Below, one piece after another: positions 46,391 through 58,575 of a stretch of DNA of 64,000 nt. The translations under genes were made by a program, and so were the position numbers. The DNA lies in contig NC_083602.1 of the NCBI RefSeq assembly GCF_029168945.1, positions 76,590,600 to 76,654,599 of the forward strand, read 5' to 3'. The stretch comes from Cannabis sativa. Its lineage: Eukaryota; Streptophyta; Magnoliopsida; Rosales; Cannabaceae. The first letter of the stretch is position 1. Every line of letters begins with the position of its first letter. The notes under the pieces are model-generated. The model made no database searches and had not been told where the DNA came from. It saw only the letters and a list, made by a program, of their open reading frames with translations.

Positions 46391-48244
46391 TGTTGGGTTT
46401 TATGCCCTAAATAAAACTCATTTCATATAATCAGATTTACTTATTAATAAAGATCAGAAATAACATTTTATGTTGCATGGTTCACATGATTTATTTCATG
46501 ATTATAGGTATATAATGTATGAATTCTTTTTTAAGTCCAGAACATATGAGTTGGTTAAAGATTATAGTGTTGTCAGCACAGTGGAATATAATCTTAATCA
46601 TATGTTCAAAAGTTTATTCCCTGATTTGTCAGAACACTGGATTTAGACTGACATGGTATAATCAGCGATAGGTATTCTTACACCTTGGAAAAGTGTTATG
46701 TCCTTTCCAGGACATTGGCAAAGTTTACCAGTATCGAATGTATGGAGTATACATTGGAAGGGACCGATATTGAACTTTGATTAGATATGTTAAAATTTAC
46801 CGTAATATCTATTCAATTCAATATCACCTGTTGATCCTAGATCAAATGATCTCAATCCTGATATGGTTAGGCTCAATCTCAAGAGTGTTATACGTGTTCT
46901 TTGATTTGTTAGTTAAGCCTAGTTTTGTGTCAGGGTGATACTTACATTTTGGGAACACGGTAGTGCAATTGAGTGGGAGCGCTAACATAAATATGGAATC
47001 TATAGCTTCTATTTGGCAAATAGAAGTAAATGATGATTTCCTTCGAGCTTAACCAAACGAAGATAAATGGTGGAGATCTCATTTCACTTAGGTGAAATAT
47101 CATTTATACAGGGTTAAGTGTTTTAAGGATAAAATACATTGTAGGGTGTTACAGTAATTTAATCCTTTTACAGTGTAAATCATCTATATAGAGGATCATT
47201 TATCACATTAGGGTTATAACAATGGATAACTAATGACGTGTCTATATCGTGGAACATATAGAGCGTTTCTATATGACTGAGAGTGCAATTCCAAGTTCTA
47301 AGTGTGGATTCAATGAGGAATTAATAAGTTAGGGAATTTACTTGGTAAATTCAGTTCGACTTATTGGAAGCTCGGTTATATAGACCCATGGTCCCCATAC
47401 TAGTTGAGACCATACTGCTTGTAAGACTCAGTTAATTGATTTTAATTAATCAATTAAAATTCTAAAAGTTAGACTATGTCTACTTTATGAATTTTCACTA
47501 AGCAAGGGCGAAATTGTAAAGAAAAGAGATTTTAGGTTTATTTATTGATTAAGAGACTTTATATGTCTAAATTAATAAATATATTAAATGACAATATTAT
47601 TTAATAATTATTTCCAAGTTATTAAATAATTAGAATTGGCATTTAAAAGGTTAAATTGAAAAATTGGCATTTTTGAGAAAATGGGAATGGAAAATAACAA
47701 AATGGGAAAGTTGCAAAGTGAGGCCCAATACCCTTTGTATGACCGGCCCTATGCATAGGAAATTCCATTTGTAGTTTCCATTATTTTAATGCCATGCAAT
47801 TCTAACCTAAACCTAGAGGGAATTCTATAAATAGAAAGTGTTGGCTTGAGGAAATACACACACATCTTTGATCACTTTGTTTCTCTCAGAAAAAGCCTCA
47901 CACGCCTCTCTCTCTTTTCTTCTCTCTAAATTTCGAAACTTTGAGTGAATGAGTAGTGCCCACACACATCAAGTGGTATCTCAATCATAGTATGTAAGAC
48001 TATGGAATTTTTGCATCAAAGAAGGAGAAAAGAAGATCCAGGTTCAGATCTTGGTGATGCTCTGCTACAGAAAGGAATCAAGGGCTAGAGATCTGAACGG
48101 AAGGAGTCATATTATTCCGCTGCACCCACTGTAAGGTTTTCTAACTTTATATGTGTTTATTTTCATTGTTTTAGAATTCATATTAGGTTGTTAATCCAAC
48201 ATACTTGTTAGTAAATCTAGATCCTGGTAAAATAATTTCGAACA
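46391..48244 (+). mobile_element. LTR G4 (5' LTR of D)
   Basis: TGTTGGGTTTTATGCCC...TTTCGAACA. TATA box 47826-47833. Confidence 0.93.
48042..48098 (+). promoter_or_regulatory. 57-nt stem-loop of LTR G4
   Basis: Arms GTTCAGATCT/AGATCTGAAC. The loop carries the conserved CTCTGCTACAGAAAGGAATC. Confidence 0.75.
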
Positions 48245-51200
48245 ACTGGCACCAGAGCCATGGTAATGATTTACTTTCTTGTAATATGAATTAAAACGAT
48301 GATTGCATGTTTCTGTGTTGACTTGGATGGCTTCATGTTGGTTTATGTGTTGTTTGATAAATGTTGATGTTGTACAGTTTCGTTTTCCATGAAAAATATT
48401 TTTCCAATTTTTGAAAATATTTTATTTGGATTCCTTGTGAAAAATTAAGCTATTTTGTTTTTTACAAAACTCGATTCCGATAAAAATTGAGAAAGATATG
48501 AATTTTGGAAAATCGGGAATGATGGCTGTCGAAGCTAGGTGCACACGTGCACCAGGTGCTTCGGACAACCTTCCATTCGCGCGCGTACCTCGGTCAATCA
48601 CCCAGGAGCACGCCCGTGCGTCTTGCTTGGGAACCCTACCGCCCGCCGAGTTTTCTCGGCAGATGGGGCTGCAATTCCCCTCATCCGCGCGCGTAAGGCC
48701 CTTTTTGCAGCCTATCTGGGCTGCACATGCAGCCCTAGTGGCAGTTTCCCAAAAAATTGTGATTTTTAGGGTTTTTTCCCCAAAAATCCAATTTTTTCAT
48801 GGGATTGTTTCCCAAAATTTATTTTTCCAATTTTAAATATTTCTAAATTGAAATGTTTCCAATTTTAAATATTTTCAATTTGGAATTTTTCCAATTTTAA
48901 ATATTTTCTGTTTTGGAATGTTTCCAATTTTAAATATTTCCTATTATGGTCAGATTTAAAAATTTGTTAACTTCTTTAATATTTATTTATTATTTAATTA
49001 TAAGATTAGATATTTTGATATTTAAGATATTTTAAATTAAAAGATAACTTTGTCTTTTTATTTAAAATATTATATTAAAATTATCTTATATGGCAAATTA
49101 AATAATTAATAAATTTGAAATTAACATAGATATTTTTATAGATATACTTACCATAATGTTTTTCAAATTCAAAAATTTGTTATTTTGTTAAATATTTAAT
49201 TATTTATAAATTATAAGTTTAAAAATGATATTTTTTCTATATATATCATTTTTTTTCCTTATTGGAAATTTATAAATCATATCTTAAATATTTAAATAAC
49301 ATAGATATTTTTGTAGAGATTTGAATATTGCTTAATTTGAGATATTTTGACATATAATTATGGTAATTATTATTTATTTATTATTTTATTCTTAAAATAA
49401 TAATTATCTAACCAAATCTATTTTAAAATTGGTTTATTTTATTAAATTATAAGATCTGTAAGTGATATTGAAGATTCTTTCCTTTCAAATCATTGATCTT
49501 ATTAGATATTTAATTTAATTTGATTCAAATAAACCTAGATATTTTAAAATTAGTTTCCTTTATTTGGTTAGTTTAAGAATAATAATTTAATTATATTAAT
49601 ATCTTATTTCACATCTGTTACATGGACAATGTTTGTTTATTTATATTTTTTATTCAAAAACTCTTATTTAACAAACCTATTATTTATCTGATCTAAATTG
49701 GTATGATTAACTTGTTGGCAGATCATGATCAAATGATCTGATTTTAATCATAGTCCAATTGACGATAGATCTTATAAATAATTTGTAACAGGTAAATTTT
49801 GTACTTCTTTCATCTATGTAAACCTAGTAACATGATAGGGCCCATCCAAATCATTTGACCTGTGTGAGCCTATATGTTTGCTTTTGGGCTTAGATGCATA
49901 TAGGAAGCCCATTTAAGTTTTTACTAAGTAAATGGACTAGGTTGCTAAAATAAATTTTGACATAAGGAAATTTATTTAGGCCCAATTAGATTTGGGCTTA
50001 TTCAATGAATAACAATTATTTATTTAAAGGTTAAATTCCTCTCTTTTGGGCCTTGTGTGAGAGTTGGGGGCCATAGAAGTGGGTACGACATACTGAACTC
50101 AGCTCCCCCTCACATGAACTACCCCAATTGTGAAGGCCCATTTGCCTTATTTAAATAATTGTATTAGGTTAATTATATTAGTCTAACCTAATTAAAATTG
50201 AATTAGCAACATAATTAACTTTTAAAATATATGAAATTTATTTTTCATTGCAATATTTTAAAGTTAATTTTAGAAAAACACTTAGTTAATGATATATTCT
50301 AGATAGTTATTTCTAGTACTAATTATTATTTCTAATATTAAATTGGAAAATATCATAGATTGTTAAATTAATTGTTTCCTAATTAATTTTGGTGCAATCT
50401 AAGTTTAGAATATTTTCCTAGTATTAAACTAGAATAAATAATTAAGTCTCCTCTTTACTTAATTATTTGTTTCTTGAATTTAATACATTTAATTAAATTG
50501 AAAATTTCAATATCTAAGTTGATTTTCATCATGATACTTTAATATTGTTATTTTCATGTTATTTAATTAAAGTTGACAATTATCTTAAGTTTGGAATCTT
50601 ATTTCAGAATAACTTAAAGCTGAATAATTTTTAAAATATATTATATTTTATTTTATTAATCATTTCCCAAAAATTTTGAAATTACATTTCTTTAATGTAG
50701 AAATTTTGAATTTTATTTGAAAAATAGATTAAAGTTGAAAATTATTTATTTAATTTTGGAACAACTTAAATCAATAATTTTTTCATTTAATGATTAATTA
50801 AAATAAATGAGCTAAAATATATTATAATTAGAAATTGAATTAATTAGTCAATGAAAGTCTAGATAGATATTATCTGTTTTGCTTGAAGTATTTTTCTAGT
50901 GTATTTAATTAAATAGAAAATTAATATTTAAGTTGATTTTCAATCATGATACTTAAATATTTGAAATTTTTCTTAGATATTTAATTAAATAGGAAAATTA
51001 TAATTTTTGTTGAAAATTAATTTTTTAATTAATTTTGGGACAACATAAAATTAGAGTAATTTTCCAGGATTTATTTTTATTTTATTTTAAAGCATTTTTG
51101 AAAATGCAATATATATTTATAGAAAATTAAATTTGAGTTGTAAATTAATTTAAATTAATTTTGAAACAACTTAAATTGAATAATTTTCGAAATATTTATG

Positions 51201-51400
51201 GAAATTATTACTAAGATGGAAATAATTCATGTTATTTATCCATCTAAGTATAATTTATAAATATTAAATTAAAATTTATATTTAGAATTTTTCATTCTAA
51301 ATTGGAAATTTTAATTAAATATATATTTAAAATAAATGGAATAAAATAAATATTAGAAGAAAATACAACCCTTCATTAAATAATGAGCTTTATTATAAAG
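48245..51400 (+). other. Non-coding leader of element D
   Basis: About 3.1 kb, AT-rich, starting at the primer site. A GC-rich island at 48530-48740 contains GGTGCAC-AC-GTGCACC (48538-48553) and GGGCTGCA-CA-TGCAGCCC (48718-48735). Conserved blocks are shared with 36013-39166 and 58576-60895. Confidence 0.75.
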
Positions 51401-52300
51401 ATATTCGATCTCCATTGTTGGTTTTACATAGCTATTGTTTTAGTGAGTAATCCTCCCTAATGGAGGAACGTTCATTAGCAAGTTAGCACTGTTTAATCTC
51501 GAAAGATAAGTAATCTTGTAAGTTTTTTATATAGTTTATGCTCACCCTAATGGTGGCGACTGTATAAGACTTGCAAGAATATGAAACAATGGTGGAAGCT
51601 CATAAGATAGAATAGCCTTGACTCTCGCCTAAACGGGACAACGCGGATTCACATCTTAATCGAATAAAAGGTTGCTAGAATGTTGATCATTTTAGATGAG
51701 ATGACAACTCTATTCAATGAATGGTAGCTTTGACTCTCGCCTAAACGGGACACTGATATCAGTTTGTTGAAAACCTTGGAAATTATTTAGGATTGTATGT
51801 TTTAGTATTTTCACTTGTCATTCCTACTTGCTATGTGCTTCATAATTTCTGAATTGTGTATGAATTTGTATTGAACCATGTTATTTTCTGTTACTAAATT
51901 GTAGTTTAATTTCGAATCTTCATTGTTGGTCTAACTTGATTTGTTTTTCTAATGAGATAAATCCCTAATGGATTTTCACCATTAGACTAACATAATAGTG
52001 TTAGATCTCGAAAGATAAATATTGTATATGCAACATCTAGCTGTTCATCAATTGATGACACCTTAGACTAGTGTTTTACAATATGAAACAAGAAGATTAT
52101 ATAAATAAGATTACTTTGACTCTCGCTAATCGGAGCATCGTTGGATTCTTATTTAAAACGAAATTATTCGAATTCCTCTTAGCTTATTCATTTCGAATTA
52201 GCTTAATGACATATCATTGGATGAATGGTCTATAAATCATATAATTTCATCTCATTCGCAGATGGATGTACAAGATCATTCTCTGCAAAGAGTTAATATG
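51401..52300 (+). repeat. Duplicated leader modules of element D
   Basis: ATCTCGAAAGATAA occurs at about 51497 and 52004. TTGACTCTCGCCTAAACGGG occurs at about 51619 and 51730, and in shortened form at about 52116. A 31-bp direct repeat (52242-52272, 52318-52348) lies at the end. Confidence 0.7.
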
Positions 52301-52379
52301 CCTATATCCATTGAAAGTAATTTCATCTCATTCGCAGATGGATGTACATTCAGTGGTGGTTATGAGTTTTCGTTGTATT

Positions 52380-52540
52380 CTTAAAACGATCACTCTAGAT
52401 TTTACCTTATGCAAAAGAAATTTGAAATGTTTGAAAAATTTCATGAATTTCTAGCAATGGTGAAGGTAAGTGGTTAAAGATCTTGCGAACTGATAGGGGT
52501 GGAGAAAAAGTTAGTAGATATGCAGTTCAAAGATCATTAA
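52380..52540 (+). pseudogene. Copia integrase remnant (element D)
   Basis: A short open stretch with FEMFEKFHEF followed by ILRTDRGGE, the segment around the second catalytic Asp of copia integrases. Stops follow within 60 bp and the rest of the core is missing or unreadable. Integrase would precede RT in copia order, as here. Confidence 0.65.
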
Positions 52541-53390
52541 TTTGATTTTGAATTATATCCAAACTTACCTCCCCAGAAATTCGAGTTGCATATTGATGAT
52601 TAGTTACTAGTCGTTGCCTAAATCCTTCTATGGTAATATAATTTCAGAATGATGCAATGGTTGTATACTTTAAAGTAAATCATTACTAGATTCATGGATG
52701 ACCTAATCGAAATCTTAAGAAAAGCTATAACTGCTAACCCTGGTTTGCATGTTTGTTAGCTATTCTAAGTGATTAGGGGTGGACCATCCCATAGTCATTA
52801 GATAAGAAAGTGTTTGTTTAAACAAATACTACTTTTCTAAGAAAATGACTAAGTCTGAAAATAAAGTAGCAAATAAAGGAGATATTTTTTCTTGATTCCA
52901 AAAGTGTTCTATCATCTTATTTTACAAGATGATCCCACTGCCTCTGTTGTCTTAACACAACTGAAGAGGTCTATACCATTTAGTTTTCTTAGACATAGTT
53001 CACGGTACCTTGTTGTAGTGGGAGAGTTTCTAGGAACTCACCTTCTTATGACTTGGAAGACACTAGTGATTAAAATCCATTGTGAGTTTAAACAAGTAAT
53101 GGATTGTCAAGATAAGAAACTAAGAAGAAAGCCAAGAGAACTATGGTTTGATCCATTCACATGGAGTAACCTAAAGTTTTCTATTACAAGGAAATGATAG
53201 GAAATTTTCGTTCATAACTCTATTCAATGGACTTAACAAAACTTCCTGTTCCAAGTATAATAGGTTTGAGTTTATCTAAACCTATGGCTTGTGGTATACC
53301 TGGTAATTACTTACTCTAATGCAAGTAACTTACTTTAGTAAGATGCTGGAGCATTTTCTTTCCAATGGCAATCTATAGAAGCTTCACAAC
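52541..53390 (+). other. Unreadable pol remnant of element D
   Basis: Includes an open frame at 52892-53197 with no motif I recognise. Position suggests decayed copia pol. Confidence 0.4.
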
Positions 53391-54110
53391 TTCTAAGCAT
53401 AGATTATATTTATCTAAGGAAAAGTTTCAACTATTCCAGAGAAGATAAAGCCATGAAAGAATTTCTTAAATCAACAGTGAGAGGTCTCAGATATGCTTTT
53501 GTATGCCTTAGACCAGACACCTGCTGTTGAGTGGGAGTAATGAGTAAGTATCAAGATTAATCCAGGAGAGGAACATTGGAAGACAATCAAGTAAATTTTA
53601 AGATTAAGAAGTGGAACTATATGTTAGTCGATAAGGGTGTGTTTAAAACTCTTAGACTACACCACATCAGATTTCGAGACTTGCCTGTGTGCTAGAAAGT
53701 CAGCTGATGAGATGGTGATTACTATGGGGGTGAAGTAGCGATTTTGGAGAAGTGTAAAAACCTATCTGAAATCTCTTGGTCTACCAGAGAGAGACTGAAT
53801 GTTAAAAGTTGCAGGAAAGATACTTATTCAGTCTAAGGAAAGTTCTATACTTTTGTGGCACCGTTCCAACTTGCCTTAACTACTAGGGTTACTTCCTGAA
53901 TAACCAAAGAGTAGTTGCCAAAAAGTATAGAATCCAGTATCCCAAGAGAGTAGACATATAGAGAGGAATTTCACAATATCAAGGATTTTGTGATTAAAGG
54001 AAGAGTAATGGTGGAGAAGAGGTTGTGTTTAATTCAACCTATCAGATCCTATTACGAGGAGTTTACTACTATTACACTTGATTGGTATATCAAGGTGTTA
54101 ATGATTATTT
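53391..54110 (+). pseudogene. Copia RT C-terminus and RNase H remnant (element D)
   Basis: Across several frames: LSKE, GLRYA, LRPDTC, MSKYQ, NPGEEHW and TYMLV in the order of the copia RT/connection, then YTTSDFETCLCARKS for the start of RNase H. The end of RNase H is recognisable from basic residues around 53930-54000. Many stops and shifts; not translatable. Lies about 40-760 bp before the polypurine tract, as expected for the 3' end of copia pol. Confidence 0.75.
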
Positions 54111-54150
54111 GAAATGCACTTTTTGTTTTATATTAGTGCAAGTGGGAGTT

Positions 54151-56004
54151 TGTTGGGTTTTATGCCCTAAATAAAACTCATTTCATATAATCAGATTTAC
54201 TTATTAATAAAGATCAGAAATAACATTTTATGTTGCATGGTTCACATGATTTATTTCATGATTATAGGTATATAATGTATGAATTCTTTTTTAAGTCCAG
54301 AACATATGAGTTGGTTAAAGATTATAGTGTTGTCAGCATAGTAGAATATAATCTTAATCAAATGTTCAAAAGTTTATTCCCTGATTTGTCTAAACACTCG
54401 ATTTAGACTGACATGGTATAATCAGAGATAGGTATTCTTACACTTTGGAAAAGTGTTATGTCCTTTCCAAGACATTGGCAAAGTTTACCAGTATCGGATG
54501 TATGGAGTATACATCGGAAGGGACCGATATTGAACTTTGATTAGATATGTTAAAATTTACCGTAATATCTATTCAATTCAATATCACCTGTTGATCCTAG
54601 ATCAAATGATCTCAATCCTGATATGGTTAGGCTCAATCTCAAGAGTGTTATACTTGTTCTTTGATTTGTTAGTTAAGCCTAGTTTTGTGTCAGGGTGATA
54701 CTTACATTTTGGGAAAACGGTAGTGCAATTGAGTGGGAGCGCTAACATAAATATGGAATCTATAGCTTCTATTTGGCAAATAGAAGTAAAGGATGATTTT
54801 CTTCGAGCTTAACCAAACGAAGATAAATGGTGGAGATCTCATTTCACTTAGGTGAAATATCATTTATACAGGGTTAAGTGTTTTAAGGATAAAATACATT
54901 GTAGGGTGTTATGGTAATTTAATCCCTTTACAGTGTAAATCATCTATATAGAGGATCATTGATCACATTAGGGTTATAACAATGGATAACTAATGACGTG
55001 TCTATATCGTGGAACATATAGAGCGTTTCTATATGACTGAGAGTGCAATTCCAAGTTCTAAGTGTGGATTCAATGAGGAATTAATAAGTTAGGGAATTTA
55101 CTTGGTAAATTCGGTTCGACTTATTGGAAGCTCGGTTATATAGACCCATGGTCCCCATACTAGTTGAGACCATACTGCTTGTAAGACTCAGTTAATTGAT
55201 TTTAATTAATCAATTAAAATTCTAAAAGTTAGACTATGTCTACTTTATGAATTTTCACTAAGCAAGGGCAAAATTGTAAAGAAAAGAGATTTTAGGTTTA
55301 TTTATTGATTAAGAGACTTTATATGTCTAAATTAATAAATATATTAAATGACAATATTATTTAATAATTATTTCCAAGTTATTAAATAATTAGAATTGGC
55401 ATTTAAAAGGTTAAATTGGAAAATTGGCATTTTTGAGAAAATGGGAATGGAAAATAACAAAATGGGAAAGTTGGAAAGTGAGGCCCAATACCCTTTGTAT
55501 GACCAGCCCTATGCATAGGAAATTCCATTTGTAGTTTCCATTATTTTAATGCCATGCAATTCTAACCTAAACCTAGAGGGAATTCTATAAGTAGAAAGTG
55601 TTGGCTTGAGGAAATACACACACATCTTTGATCACTTTGTTTCTCTCAGAAAAAGCCTCACACGCCTCTCTCTCTTTTCTTCTCTCTAAATTTCGAAACT
55701 TTGAGTGAATGAGTAGTGCCCACACACATCAAGTGGTATCTCAATCATAGTATGTAAGACTATGGAATTTCTGCATCAAAGAAGGAGAAAAGAAGATCCA
55801 AGTTCAGATCTTGGTGATGCTCTGCTACAGAAAGGAATCAAGGGCTAGAGATCTGAACGGAAGGAGTCATATTATTCCGCTGCACCCACTGTAAGGTTTT
55901 CTAACTTTATTTGTGTTTATTTTCATTGTTTTAGAATTCATATCAGGTTGTTAATCCAACACACTTGTTAGTAAATCTAGATCCTGGTAAAATAATTTCC
56001 AACA
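54151..56004 (+). mobile_element. LTR G5 (3' LTR of D)
   Basis: TGTTGGGTTTTATGCCC...TTTCCAACA, preceded by AGTGGGAGTT. Its TATA box is TATAAGTA (55586-55593), one change from G4. Confidence 0.93.
55802..55858 (+). promoter_or_regulatory. 57-nt stem-loop of LTR G5
   Basis: Arms GTTCAGATCT/AGATCTGAAC, as in G4. Confidence 0.75.
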
Positions 56005-56009
56005 GTTGC

Positions 56010-56678
56010 ATGAAGTTCAGGAGGCATTCTACCAGTTTGGAAGAAGTCTTTTATAGCATTACTGATATCATTCCCCAAATCTGCCGACAAAGCTTTAAAA
56101 AATCCTGAACCAAACCCGTCTGGACTAGGAGACTTAGGGTGTGATTGGTTTAGGATTTGAAAACTATGTTATGTTTTTGAAAATTAAAATGGTGGGGGTC
56201 CACTTAAGAATTCTTGATTGGTTGAGTGTTTTCAATAACAAAATTTGAATACTATTTTGAGTTTTAGGCTGAAAAATGAAAACACCATTTTTATGTTTCT
56301 TGTCTTTTCAAATCATTGAATCCGAAAACTCTCCAATTATTCTCTTACTTTTTTATTTTGAGATTCCCAACCAATCACATATTCAATTTTTTAAAACTCA
56401 AAAACATTAAATCACACTACAACCAATCACATATTTAAAAACAAATTTTCACTTACAAAATTTAAATTTTTGTTTCCAAAACACATTTTTAAAAAACACA
56501 ATTTTTGAATCACAAACCAATCAAACCCTAGTCAGGAATGCTGAAAAGAGCTTTTTTTATCTCCTTTTTAGTAAACGGTTTCAGCAGCCCCACTTGATCA
56601 TCAAGACTAAGCTTAGCCCCATGATCTATACAATTCGGGTCTATTTGACTTGTAGTATGGTTGCTTCGACCCATGATA
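56010..56678 (-). pseudogene. LINE RT N-terminal part, interrupted by a MITE
   Basis: On the minus strand, right to left: PFTKKEIKKALFSIPD (56529-56600), MITE 56137-56528, then KSPSPDGFGSGFFKAL...LHAT (56010-56136). This is the start of the L1 RT domain (the SPGPDG motif) and continues into 46384-45986 across element D. The upstream end of ORF2 is cut by element E at 56679. Confidence 0.85.
56137..56528. mobile_element. Tourist-like (PIF/Harbinger-type) MITE
   Basis: 392 bp, AT-rich. Terminal inverted repeats GGGTGTGATTGGTTT and, inverted, GGGTTTGATTGGTTT. 3-bp flanks TTA and TAG (TAA and CTA on the other strand) fit a mutated TWA-type duplication. The LINE reading frame resumes on both sides. 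A hAT origin (TAGGG ends) is the alternative, but no 8-bp duplication is seen. Confidence 0.75.
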
Positions 56679-58575
56679 TGTTGGGTTTTATGCCCTAAAT
56701 AAAACTCATTTCAATATAATCAGATTTACTTATTAATATAGATCAGAAATAACATTTAATGTTGCATGGTTCACATGATTTATTTCATGATTATATGTAC
56801 ATAATGTATGAATTCATCTCAAACCCTTTTCACATACTTGATCCTTTTTTATTGTGTCGTCAACACATTGGAAAGTAAACATGACTATGTGAATAAAGTT
56901 TCCTAGATTTATCAGACATAGGGTTTTACTGATATGATAATCTACAACAGAGTTTACTTGCATTTGGAGAAGTGCTATGTTCTTTCCAGAGCATTGGTTA
57001 AAGTAAAGCTCAGGTTGGATGCATGGAGTATGCATCGGAAGGGACTGATATTGAACTTTGACTTAGATTTATTAAACTTACCGTAATATCTATTCAAGTC
57101 AATATCGCCTAGTTGATCCTAGATCAAATGTTCTTAATCCTGTTATGATTAGGCTCAATCTTGAAAGGCTATTCGTGTTCTTTGATTTGTTAGTTAAGCC
57201 TACTTTTAGGTCAGGGTGATACGTACATTTTGGGAACACGGTAGTGCAATTGAGTGGGAGCGCTATCATAAACATGGAAGCTATAGCTTCTATCTGGCGA
57301 ATAGTAAGCAAAGGATGATCTCCTTCGAGCTTGACCAAACGAACATAAATGGTGGAGTACTCATTTCACATAAGCTGAAATATCATTTATACGGGGTCAA
57401 GTGTTTTAAGGAATAAATACATTGTAGGGTGTAACGGTAATCTAATCCCTTTACAGTGTAGATCATTCATATAGAGGATCATTGATCACATTAGGATTAT
57501 AACAATGGATAACTAATGATGTGTCTATATGGTGGAACATATCGAGCATTCTATATAACTGAGTGTGCAATTCTAAGTTCTATGCGTGGATTCAACGAAG
57601 AATTAATAAGTTAGTGAATTTTAGTGCTAAATTCTTGATCTACTTATTGGAAGCTCGGTTATATAGACCCATGGTCCCCCCACTAGTTGAGATAATATTT
57701 CTTGTAAGACTCATGTAATTGGTTTTGATTAATCAATTATAATTCTCAAACTAGACTATGTCTATTTGTGAAATTTTCACTAAGTAAGGGCGAAATTGTA
57801 AAGAAAGAGTTTTTAGGGGCATATTTGTTAATTATGATACTTTGTATGGTTCAATTAATAAATATGATAAATGAAAATATTATTTAATAATTATTTATAG
57901 TTATTAAATAGTTAGAATTGGCATTTAAATGGTTGAATTAGAAAATTGGCGTTTTTGAGAAAATCAGATGCAGAAAAGATAAAACTGCAAAATTGCAAAA
58001 AGTGAGGCCCAAATCCACTTGTATAGGGCCAGCCACTTTTGTAGGAAATTTAAACTGATTTTTTCATTATTTTAATGCCAAATAATTCAAACCTAACCCT
58101 AGTGGAATGCTATAAATAGATAGTGAAGGCTTCAGGAAAATTACACTTAAATTTTCTATTTTTCCTTCAGAGAAAAACCTGAGCTTTCTCTCTCCCTATC
58201 TTTAGCTGCTACTTCTTCTTTCTCTTCCCTCTTGAATTTCGAAATTCTTAGTGTGAGAGTAGTGCCCACACACAGCAAGTGATACCTCAATCATAGTGAG
58301 GAAGATCGTTAAGAAAGACTTTCAGCAAGAAGGAGTTTCAGCATCAAAGATTCAAAGAAAGAGATCCAGGTTTAGATATTGATAATGCTCTGCTACAGAA
58401 AGGAATCAAGGGCTAGATATCTGAACGGAAGGAGTCATTTAATTCCGCTGCACCCAATGTAAGGTTTCTTAAACTTTATACGTGTTTATTTCATCGTTTT
58501 AGAAAGTTCATATTTAGGGTGTTAAACAACATACTTGTGAGTAGATCTAAGATCCTGGTAAAATAATTTCCAACA
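56679..58575 (+). mobile_element. LTR G6 (5' LTR of element E)
   Basis: 1897 bp, TGTTGGGTTTTATGCCC...TTTCCAACA, followed by primer-site-like TGGCCTCAGAGTCATGG at 58578-58594. Left flank TGATA. TATA box 58111-58118. Closest relative is G1 (2323-4219). Confidence 0.9.
58370..58426 (+). promoter_or_regulatory. 57-nt stem-loop of LTR G6
   Basis: Arms GTTTAGATAT/ATATCTGAAC: nine Watson-Crick pairs and one G.U. Confidence 0.75.

Larger units (their letters stand above)
46391..56004 (+). mobile_element. Element D, complete copia-type LTR retrotransposon (family G)
   Basis: 9614 bp. LTRs G4 (46391-48244) and G5 (54151-56004) are both 1854 bp and differ at about 30 positions by eye (under 2 percent). 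GTTGC duplicates flank it (46386-46390, 56005-56009). It has a primer-site-like TGGCACCAGAGCCATGG (48247-48263) and polypurine tract 54141-54149. The interior is a long AT-rich leader followed by ruined integrase and RT-RNase H sequence. It is inserted in the LINE, in the RT domain. Non-autonomous at the time of insertion, judging from pol decay far exceeding LTR divergence. Confidence 0.93.

Noticed and set aside
52892..53197. 101-codon independent gene
   Set aside because: It lies between integrase and RT remnants of element D and has no motif; most likely decayed pol.
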